From: Rhodospirillaceae bacterium
GTDB taxonomy: Bacteria > Pseudomonadota > Alphaproteobacteria > Azospirillales > Azospirillaceae
Assembly (NCBI GenBank): GCA_029267445.1
Contig: JAJUIU010000028.1
Location: 1 to 43,112, forward strand
Direction: 5' to 3'
DNA: 43,112 nucleotides
Shown: piece after piece, positions 37,502 through 43,112 of the stretch
Position numbering within the stretch: position 1 is the stretch's first letter
Layout: every line of letters begins with the position of its first letter
The notes under the pieces: generated by a model
Database searches by the model: none
The model's input: the letters and a program-made list of their open reading frames with translations, nothing else
What the model was told of the DNA's origin: nothing
Program-made: the position numbers and the translations under genes

Positions 37502-38593
37502 TCAGACCGCGAACCGCGCCGCCGCGTCGCGCCGCAGGGTGAGGCCCAGGCCGGGGCGGTCGGTCGCCGGGACCAGATCGCCGCCGACGGGCGCCAGCGC
37601 CCCGTCGAACAGCAGCGCCTCGATCCGGGCGTGGTCGTAGAAGTACTCGACGTGGCGGACCCGTCGGCTCGCCAGCGCCAGATGCGCGTGCAGCGTCGGT
37701 GCGGTATGGGCGGACAGGACGGCGCCGAACGCGTCGGCCAACGCCACGGCCTGGAGGAATCCGGTCACCCCGCCGCAGCGCGTGGCGTCCGGCTGCAGCA
37801 CGTCGACGGCCCCCGCTTCCAGCATGCGGCGGAAATGGATCGGGCCGTCCCCGTACTCCCCGGCGGCGACGTCCATGCCGGCCGGCCCCTCCCGGCACAG
37901 GCGGGCCAGACCGGACAGGTCGTCGCCGCTCACCGGCTCCTCGAACCAGACCACACCGACATCCGCCGCCGCGTCGGCCAGCGCCAGCGCGTGCGGAACG
38001 GTGAGCGCGCCGTTGGCGTCGATCATCAGATCGACATCCGGCCCGATCACGCCCCGCGCATGGGCCATCCGGTCGGGATCGTCCTCCGGGGCGCGGCCGA
38101 CCTTGATCTTCACCGCGCGCACGCCCGTCGCCAGGAAGCCCTCGAGATGGCGGGTCATCGCCGCCGCGTCGAAACTGGTGAAGCCGCCGCTGCCATAGGC
38201 GGGCACCCGGTCGCGCGCGGCGCCAATCAGGCGGAAGAGCGGCAGGCCGAGCAGCCGGGCCTTCAGGTCCCAGAGCGCGGTGTCCAGCGTGGAGATCGCC
38301 GCCATGGCGATGCCCGACCGGCCGATGTTGCGCACGGCCCGCACCATCCGGTCGAAGCCCGCACGGGTGTCGACGGCGGGAAGACCCGTCAGCAGCGGCG
38401 CCAGCGTCCGCCGCGCCAGGTCCGCCGCCGCCGGGTCGCCATAGCCGTAGCCGAGGCCGGTCACGCCGCCCGCCCGCACTTCGGCCACCAGCAGGGTGGT
38501 CGAATCCCAGTCCAGCGTGCCGTCCTGTTCCGGCGTCTCCGTCGGGATGGTGAAGGCGGCGACCTCCACGGCCTCTATGCGCGGGTCCGTCAT
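37502..38593 (-). CDS. Enolase-superfamily enzyme (mandelate racemase/muconate lactonizing type)
   Basis: 363 residues. The capping domain is followed by a barrel with the catalytic KIK pair (Lys162, Lys164 in VKIKVG), metal ligands Asp192, Glu218 and Glu246 (MIDANGAL, WFEEPV, AGEYGD), Asp269 and the catalytic His296 (SAHTAP). This is the pattern of the mandelate-racemase subgroup, many of which are sugar-acid dehydratases. Substrate unknown. It lies 10 bp upstream of nothing but the ThDP enzyme's stop (overlapping transcription unit) and 35 bp before the FAD/Fe-S gene. Confidence 0.9.
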   Translation of the reverse strand: MTDPRIEAVEVAAFTIPTETPEQDGTLDWDSTTLLVAEVRAGGVTGLGYGYGDPAAADLARRTLAPLLTGLPAVDTRAGFDRMVRAVRNIGRSGIAMAAISTLDTALWDLKARLLGLPLFRLIGAARDRVPAYGSGGFTSFDAAAMTRHLEGFLATGVRAVKIKVGRAPEDDPDRMAHARGVIGPDVDLMIDANGALTVPHALALADAAADVGVVWFEEPVSGDDLSGLARLCREGPAGMDVAAGEYGDGPIHFRRMLEAGAVDVLQPDATRCGGVTGFLQAVALADAFGAVLSAHTAPTLHAHLALASRRVRHVEYFYDHARIEALLFDGALAPVGGDLVPATDRPGLGLTLRRDAAARFAV

Positions 38594-38603
38594 AGCCGGA
38601 CCC

Positions 38604-40358
38604 TCAGATCAGCTCCCGCACGGTCTGGCCAGTCACGCTGCCGATGATCTTGCCTGCCGCCGGGGTGCCCCGCGCGATCGACTTGGCGAAGCGGTAGGCC
38701 TGCCCCGGCTTGATGTGCGGCGGCATCGGCGGCAGGTGGGGATCGACGATGGCGTCGATGATCACCGGGCCCGGCGTGTTCAGCGCCTGCTGCAGCACGT
38801 CGCCGCAGAGCTTGGGATCGCTGATGGTGTAGCCGGTGCCGCCGCAGGCGCGGGCGAAGGCGGCGAAGTCGATGGGGGCGAGGTCGCAGACATATTCCGG
38901 GTTACCCAGGAACACCATCTGCTCCCACTTGATCTGGCCCAGCGCCCGGTTGTTGACGATCACGACCTTGATGTTCAGCCCGTACTTCACGGCCGTGACG
39001 AAGTCGGCCATCAGCATGCTGAAGCCGCCGTCGCCGACGAAGGCCACCACCTGCCGGTCCGGGAAGGCGAGCTGGGCCGCGATGGCGTAGGGCAGGCCCG
39101 GCGCCATGGTGGCGAGGTTTCCGGACAGCGTGTGCATCTGCCCGCGCTTCGCCGGGATCTGCCGCGCCCACCATGTGGCGATGGTGCCGCTGTCGCAGGT
39201 GACGATGGCCGTGTCGGACAGGCGCTTGCCCAGCTCCCACGACACCACCTGCGGGTTCATGGGCATGTCCATGGCGGTGCCGCGCGTCTCCATCAGGCGC
39301 AGCCAGTCCCGCTTCTCCGCCTGCGCACGCTCCAGGAAGGGCCGCTCCCGCCGACGGCGCACCAGCGGCAGCAGCGCGTCCAGGGTCAGCGCGCTGTCGC
39401 CGACCAGCCCGATCTCCATCGGGTAGCGCAGGCCCAGGCGCATCGGGTCGATGTCGATCTGGATGCCGCGCGCCTGGCCCGCCGGGGGCAGATATTCGAT
39501 GTAGGGGAACGAGCTGCCGACCATCAGCAGCGTGTCGCAGTTCATCAGCGCGTTCTGCGACGGCTCGGTACCCAGCAGGCCGATCTGCCCGGTGGTGTAG
39601 GGGCTGTCGTCCGGCACCGCCGCCTTGCCCAGCAGCGCCTTGACGATCACGGCACCCAGCTTGTCGGCCAGCCGCTCCAGCTCGTCGGTGGCGTGCAGGG
39701 CGCCCTGCCCGGCCAGGATGACGATGCGCTCCCCCCGGTTCAGGATGTCGGCGGCGGCACGGATGTCCCCCTCGTCCGCCATCCGGGCGGAGCGGGAATA
39801 AAGGCTGGAATGGTGGCCGGGCGTCTGCCGCTTGGATGGCTTCTCGTCGTCGGAGGTCCAGTCCTGGACGTCCACCGGCACGGTCAGGTGGGCGACACCC
39901 CGGTAGGCCAGCGCCGTGCGGCAGGCCACGGGCGCCAGGTTCGCCATGTGGCCGGGTCCGCCCACCCGCTCGTTGAAGACGGAAACATCCTCGAACAGCT
40001 TGTCCAGGGCGACGTCCTGCTGGGTGTGGGTGCCCACGAGGTCGTGGAACTGCAGGCCCGTGATGGCCAGCACCGGCTGCTGGTCCAGCTTGGCGTCGTA
40101 CAGCCCGTTCAGCAGGTGGATGCCGCCGGGGCCGGAGGTGGCGACGCAGACTCCGAGCTTGCCGGTGAACTTCGCCCAGCCGCAGGCCATGAAGGCGGCC
40201 GCCTCCTCGTGCCGGGTCTGGATGAAGCGGATGTCGTCCTTGGCGACGCGGAAGGACTCGATGATGCCGTTGATGCCGTCGCCCGGAATGCCGAACACGG
40301 TATCCACGCCATAGTCGATCAGCGTGTCGACGAGGATGTCGGACGTCGTTCTGGCCAT
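38604..40358 (-). CDS. Thiamine-diphosphate enzyme, pyruvate oxidase (PoxB)-like
   Basis: 584 residues from ATG 40358 (GGGGAG ribosome site); the 48 further upstream in-frame codons are not family sequence. The three-domain ThDP layout is visible: catalytic Glu51 (TRHEEAAAFMACG), a central Rossmann domain (190-330, LAGQGALHA) and the cofactor motif GDGGF with NN 25-30 residues on (442-470). It is close to the quinone-linked pyruvate oxidase family and acetolactate-synthase-like proteins; PoxB-like C-terminal lipid-binding helix is not obvious. Pyruvate-to-acetate oxidation is the best guess. First gene of a three-gene operon, divergent from the CsbD gene. Confidence 0.92.
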   Translation of the reverse strand: MARTTSDILVDTLIDYGVDTVFGIPGDGINGIIESFRVAKDDIRFIQTRHEEAAAFMACGWAKFTGKLGVCVATSGPGGIHLLNGLYDAKLDQQPVLAITGLQFHDLVGTHTQQDVALDKLFEDVSVFNERVGGPGHMANLAPVACRTALAYRGVAHLTVPVDVQDWTSDDEKPSKRQTPGHHSSLYSRSARMADEGDIRAAADILNRGERIVILAGQGALHATDELERLADKLGAVIVKALLGKAAVPDDSPYTTGQIGLLGTEPSQNALMNCDTLLMVGSSFPYIEYLPPAGQARGIQIDIDPMRLGLRYPMEIGLVGDSALTLDALLPLVRRRRERPFLERAQAEKRDWLRLMETRGTAMDMPMNPQVVSWELGKRLSDTAIVTCDSGTIATWWARQIPAKRGQMHTLSGNLATMAPGLPYAIAAQLAFPDRQVVAFVGDGGFSMLMADFVTAVKYGLNIKVVIVNNRALGQIKWEQMVFLGNPEYVCDLAPIDFAAFARACGGTGYTISDPKLCGDVLQQALNTPGPVIIDAIVDPHLPPMPPHIKPGQAYRFAKSIARGTPAAGKIIGSVTGQTVRELI

Positions 40359-40460
40359 GGCGAAGCGCTCCCCTTCTCCGGCGGTCGATGTCGGCTGGTC
40401 CCTCCCCAACCGGCCCGGTCCCGAAATGTCACCGCGAAAGCGACGGGAAGGCGGTCGCCA

Positions 40461-40486
40461 GGAACCGATCCGCCCGGGGGCCTGTT
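40461..40486 (+). promoter_or_regulatory. Second EcfG-like promoter candidate
   Basis: GGAAC (40461-40465) followed after 17 bp by TGTT (40483-40486), 45 bp upstream of the CsbD gene. One mismatch from CGTT. CsbD and membrane-tail proteins are frequent general-stress genes, which agrees. Confidence 0.4.
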
Positions 40487-40530
40487 GGACCGGCATCCCC
40501 ACCCCATCCCGTCAGCGCCGGAGAGCCGCC

Positions 40531-40986
40531 ATGCAGACCGCCTGGGACCGCATCGAGGACGACTGGCACGCCTATGCCCCCATGGCGAAGGCGAAGTGGA
40601 AGCGGGCCGATCCCATGATCATCGACGCCACCGGCGGGCGGCGTGACGCGCTGATCGACGCGGTCGAGCGCGCCTATGACATCAGCCGTGAACAGGCCCG
40701 GCGGGAGGTCAGTTACTGGATGACCACGGCCCCGCACGACCGGGCGGCAAAGGCCGACAATCTGCGCGCCGGGCGCCGCCGGGTGGAGCGGCGCACGGGC
40801 CAGCAGCGGCCCCGGATCGATGCGGCGGGACAGGACCGGAGCACCGGTGCGGGATGGATGGAGCCGGTGCGGGACTACGCCCTGGCCCCGGTGGACCAAG
40901 TCCGCCAGCACCCCGTCGGCGCCATGCTGGTGGCGGTCGGCGTCGGGCTGCTGATCACCCGGTTCGTCGCCGCCGGCCGGCGCTGA
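40531..40986 (+). CDS. CsbD-like protein with a C-terminal membrane helix (ElaB/YqjD-like tail)
   Basis: 151 residues. Residues 3-63 fit the CsbD stress-protein domain (WDRIEDDWHAYAPMAKAKW, then ISREQARREVSYW). A basic Arg-rich linker (75-110) leads to a single helix (129-147, HPVGAMLVAVGVGLLITRF) like the ElaB/YqjD/DUF883 ribosome-associated membrane anchors. The combination suggests a stress protein tethered to the inner membrane. The start at 40531 is chosen by the domain. It is divergent from the ThDP operon and 63 bp before the next gene. Confidence 0.85.
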   Translation: MQTAWDRIEDDWHAYAPMAKAKWKRADPMIIDATGGRRDALIDAVERAYDISREQARREVSYWMTTAPHDRAAKADNLRAGRRRVERRTGQQRPRIDAAGQDRSTGAGWMEPVRDYALAPVDQVRQHPVGAMLVAVGVGLLITRFVAAGRR

Positions 40987-40990
40987 GGTG

Positions 40991-41018
40991 CGTTCGCTGA
41001 CGGGCGTTCGCTGACGGG
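40991..41018. repeat. 14-bp tandem repeat
   Basis: CGTTCGCTGACGGG twice in a row in the intergenic gap, immediately after the CsbD gene. Confidence 0.85.
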
Positions 41019-41049
41019 CATCTCTGGAGGGGGTTTCAGGAGGGCGGCC

Positions 41050-41436
41050 ATGACCGAGGCCATCGGGCACCGTTGCTGGGCCATCGCGGACGGCTACATC
41101 CCGGCCTGGAGCAACGGGCCGCCGCCGGAGATGGAAAGCCATGAGGGCCTTTGCATCCTCAACGCGGGCGGCGATCCGGCCTCCGTCGCCGTGACCGCTT
41201 ACTTCGAGGACCGGGAGCCGTCCGGCCCCTACCGCTTCACGGTGGCGCCCCGCCGCACCCTGCACATCCGACTGGAAAAGCTGGACGACCCCGCCCCCAT
41301 CCCGCGCGGCCTCGGCTATGCGCTGGTGGTGCGGTCGGACCGGCCGGTGGTGGTGCAACAGACACGGCTGGACAGCCGGCAGGCGGAGAACGCCATCTTT
41401 TCCACCATCGCCTTCCCGGTGACCGGAATCGGCTGA
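41050..41436 (+). CDS. Anabaena sensory rhodopsin transducer (ASRT) homologue
   Basis: 128 residues, very like the beta-rich soluble transducer of Anabaena sensory rhodopsin: IGHRCWAIADGYIPAW at the start, ESHEGLCILNAG, VTAYFEDREPSGPY, RRTLHIRL, IPRGLGY and then VVVQQTRLDSRQAENA near the end. In Anabaena it forms a tetramer that relays a light signal; many bacteria have the gene without a rhodopsin, where its role is unknown (carbohydrate or DNA binding has been proposed). No rhodopsin occurs in this window. An AGGAGG ribosome site precedes the ATG. It may be co-transcribed with the CsbD gene. Confidence 0.92.
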   Translation: MTEAIGHRCWAIADGYIPAWSNGPPPEMESHEGLCILNAGGDPASVAVTAYFEDREPSGPYRFTVAPRRTLHIRLEKLDDPAPIPRGLGYALVVRSDRPVVVQQTRLDSRQAENAIFSTIAFPVTGIG

Positions 41437-41455
41437 GGCCGTTCTCTTCCGTCCC

Positions 41456-41484
41456 TTGAACAGGCCCGCATACCATCCATTTAC
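41456..41484 (+). promoter_or_regulatory. Likely promoter of the RHH regulator gene
   Basis: TTGAAC (41456-41461) and ATTTAC (41479-41484) with 17-bp spacing; the -10 overlaps the first two operator half-sites. Confidence 0.4.
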
Positions 41485-41511
41485 CATCCACTGGGATGGT
41501 TGAAGGATGGT
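41472..41511. promoter_or_regulatory. Four-half-site operator with 11-bp period
   Basis: ACCATCC at 41472-41478 and 41483-41489, then the reverse complement GGATGGT at 41494-41500 and 41505-41511. All four starts are 11 bp apart (one helical turn), arranged as two direct copies facing two inverted ones. This is the classical geometry for cooperative binding of ribbon-helix-helix dimers, here immediately before and over the start of the RHH gene. Confidence 0.85.
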
Positions 41512-41520
41512 GTGAGCGAG

Positions 41521-41937
41521 ATGGAGCCGGTGTCGGAAACGCGTCCGCGACCGCAGGACAGCGAGAAGATCACGATCAACCTGGGTTTCGTCGACCTGGG
41601 CCATATCGACCTGCTAGTCCAGGAAGGCTTTTATTCCAACCGCACCGACTTCATCCGGACCGCCATCCGCAACCAGATCGACCGTCACGGCGACGCGGTG
41701 CGACAGGCCGTGACGCGCAAGAGCGTCGATCTCGGCCTGCGCCACTTCACCCGCGCCGATCTGGAGGCGGAACGGGCGGCGGGGCGGATGCTGGAGGTGC
41801 GGGTCCTCGGACTCGCCAGCATCGCTCCCGATGTCACGCCCGACCTCGCCCGCGCCACCATCGCCAGCCTCACAGTTCTGGGGGCGCTGCACGCCAGCGC
41901 CGCCGTGAAAGCGGCCCTTTCGGACCGCATCCGATGA
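41521..41937 (+). CDS. Ribbon-helix-helix (CopG-type) transcriptional regulator
   Basis: 138 residues from ATG 41521. The N-terminal RHH domain (about 12-55) has the strand EKITINLGF, then HIDLLVQEGFYSNRTDFIRTAIR; the C-terminal part is alpha-helical (oligomerisation or ligand domain) and ends SDRIR. It is placed in the family of short alphaproteobacterial regulators found before PHB-depolymerase-type esterases. Alternative starts are GTG 41512 (GAAGGA four bp upstream) and TTG 41500, but these lie in the operator array. Probably represses its own promoter and the esterase 20 bp downstream. Confidence 0.85.
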   Translation: MEPVSETRPRPQDSEKITINLGFVDLGHIDLLVQEGFYSNRTDFIRTAIRNQIDRHGDAVRQAVTRKSVDLGLRHFTRADLEAERAAGRMLEVRVLGLASIAPDVTPDLARATIASLTVLGALHASAAVKAALSDRIR

Positions 41938-41957
41938 CCAATAAGGACAGACACGGA

Positions 41958-43112
41958 ATGAACCCGAATTTCGCCGCCGGCATGGAGGAGGCGACCCGCC
42001 TCACCCGGTCCGGACGGCTCGCCGAGGCGTCCGCCCTGATCCAGCGCCTGCTGAACGGCGGCCGCGATCAAGCGCCCGGAACCAACGCCCCGGCCCCCAC
42101 CGCCCCTGCTCCCACCGCCCATGACGGGCGGACAATCGAGACGGATTATGTGGTTCTGGACGCGGCCGACGCCGCCGCCCGGCCGGACCCTGCACCGCGT
42201 CCACAGGCCAGGACGGACCGCAGGCCCCGCACCGGGCTGGCTGAGACGCTGGCGAAGCTGAAGGCGATGACCGGCAAGGCGCGCCCCGCACGGGTGCAGG
42301 AGCCGCTGCCCGAGGGGGCCGCGTTCCTCAGCGAAAGCTTCGGCAACGCCGCCGGAACGCGGAACTACAGGCTTTACGTCCCGGCCCGCCGGGCGGACGG
42401 GCCGATGCCGCTGCTGGTCATGCTGCACGGCTGCACCCAGGACCCCGAGGACTTCGCCGCCGGTACCCGCATGAACGCGGTGGCGGAGGAGCTGGGGTTC
42501 CTGGTCGCCTACCCGGAACAGCCCCGGTCGGCGAACCCGCAGGGCTGCTGGAACTGGTTCAAGCCGGAGGACCAGCGGCGCGACCGGGGCGAGCCGTCGA
42601 TCCTGGCGGGCATCGTCCGCCAGATCGCCGCGACCCACCCGGTCGACAAGGGCCGGATCTATGTCGCCGGACTATCGGCGGGCGGGGCCACCGCCGCCGT
42701 GCTGGCGACGGAGTATCCGGACCTGTTCGCCGCCGTGGGCGTGCATTCCGGCCTCCCGGCCGGGGTGGCGCGCGACATGCCGTCGGCCTTCCAGGCCATG
42801 CGCCAGGGTGGCGCCGGAACCGCTGCCCGGCGGCCCGTGCCGGCCATCGTCTTCCATGGCGACCGGGACGGCACCGTGCATCCGGCGAACGGGGAGGCCG
42901 TGGCGGCACAGCTCGCGGGTGGGTCCACCGGTCTCAGGTCGGAGACGCGGCGGGACGGCACGCCGGGCGGCCACGCCTACAGCCGGACGATCCACCAGGA
43001 TCCCGACGGGCGCACGGTGGCGGAGCACTGGACCGTCCACGGGGCGGGTCACGCCTGGATGGGCGGCAGCCCAAGCGGAAGCCACACCGACCCGCGCGGG
43101 CCGGACGCCAGC
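41958..43112 (+). CDS. PHB-depolymerase-family esterase (C-terminus cut off)
   Basis: 385 codons are present up to the window edge; the missing end is probably short. A helical N-terminal segment (1-38) and a Pro/Ala-rich linker (40-85) precede the alpha/beta-hydrolase domain: oxyanion HGCTQ (157-161), lipase box GLSAGG (Ser240), acid in HGDRDGTV (Asp304) and catalytic His365 in HGAGHAWMGG. This matches the intracellular/exported PHB depolymerase or LpqC-type esterases; polyhydroxybutyrate is likely but other esters are possible. AAGGA precedes the ATG. Directly follows the RHH regulator, with which it forms an operon. Confidence 0.9.
   Translation, partial: MNPNFAAGMEEATRLTRSGRLAEASALIQRLLNGGRDQAPGTNAPAPTAPAPTAHDGRTIETDYVVLDAADAAARPDPAPRPQARTDRRPRTGLAETLAKLKAMTGKARPARVQEPLPEGAAFLSESFGNAAGTRNYRLYVPARRADGPMPLLVMLHGCTQDPEDFAAGTRMNAVAEELGFLVAYPEQPRSANPQGCWNWFKPEDQRRDRGEPSILAGIVRQIAATHPVDKGRIYVAGLSAGGATAAVLATEYPDLFAAVGVHSGLPAGVARDMPSAFQAMRQGGAGTAARRPVPAIVFHGDRDGTVHPANGEAVAAQLAGGSTGLRSETRRDGTPGGHAYSRTIHQDPDGRTVAEHWTVHGAGHAWMGGSPSGSHTDPRGPDAS

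Noticed and set aside
35442-37640. Plus-strand open frame opposite the FAD/Fe-S dehydrogenase
   Set aside because: Antisense shadow; the real minus-strand protein has the full set of FAD and cysteine motifs.

Overview
This very GC-rich window reads as the chromosome of an alphaproteobacterium, most probably Rhodospirillales (Azospirillaceae-like). The clues are the mdh/sucCD/sucAB genes on one strand, DUF2336 and DUF2254 proteins, a ribbon-helix-helix regulator next to a PHB-depolymerase-type esterase, candidate EcfG-type promoters and a full periplasmic Sox system. Genus and species cannot be told from this. No tRNA, rRNA, CRISPR array, insertion sequence or integrase was seen. Forty protein genes are listed; the first (E2 of 2-oxoglutarate dehydrogenase) and last (esterase) run off the window.

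Region 1 (1-12 kb) is a dispersed TCA-cycle cluster. mdh, sucCD and sucA-sucB all lie on the minus strand in the usual alphaproteobacterial order, but are separated by short groups of unrelated genes: a secreted alpha/alpha-barrel-like protein, a secreted cyclophilin, a START-like protein, a DUF1838 protein and a PEP-mutase/isocitrate-lyase-family enzyme. Hairpin terminators lie after sucD, after the DUF1838 gene and between the PEP-mutase-like gene and mdh.

Region 2 (12-19.4 kb) holds a small secreted protein, a DUF2336 protein divergent from a patatin phospholipase, a minus-strand pair made of YceI and a cytochrome b561-YceI fusion, and an orphan NarL-type sensor kinase (PAS-GAF-GAF-HisKA_3).

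Region 3 (19.3-29.1 kb) is a thiosulfate-oxidation locus: soxXA-soxY-soxZ-soxB-soxC-soxD-soxW-alpha/beta hydrolase on plus, then soxS(-), soxV/ccdA(+) and an exported DsrE protein (-). SoxX and SoxA are fused in one exported triheme polypeptide, and SoxD is short with one heme motif. The products form a periplasmic relay: SoxXA loads thiosulfate on the SoxY cysteine, SoxB hydrolyses sulfate off, SoxCD oxidises the sulfane sulfur, and SoxV/S/W keep thiols reduced. The sensor kinase is divergent from it across 637 bp without a convincing gene.

Region 4 (29.2-34.5 kb) has a small secreted protein, a DUF2254 membrane protein and a minus-strand trio of exported low-complexity proteins: an acidic Asp/Glu/Tyr-rich protein, a Gln-rich six-EF-hand protein and a double PRC-barrel protein. 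The first two share a C-terminal motif, and an EcfG-like promoter candidate precedes the trio.

Region 5 (34.5-43.1 kb) has a tight minus-strand operon (pyruvate-oxidase-like ThDP enzyme, enolase-superfamily dehydratase, FAD/Fe-S 2-hydroxyacid dehydrogenase). Divergent from it are a CsbD-like protein with an ElaB/YqjD-type membrane tail, an Anabaena-sensory-rhodopsin-transducer homologue, and an RHH repressor with a striking four-half-site operator followed by the PHB-depolymerase-family esterase.
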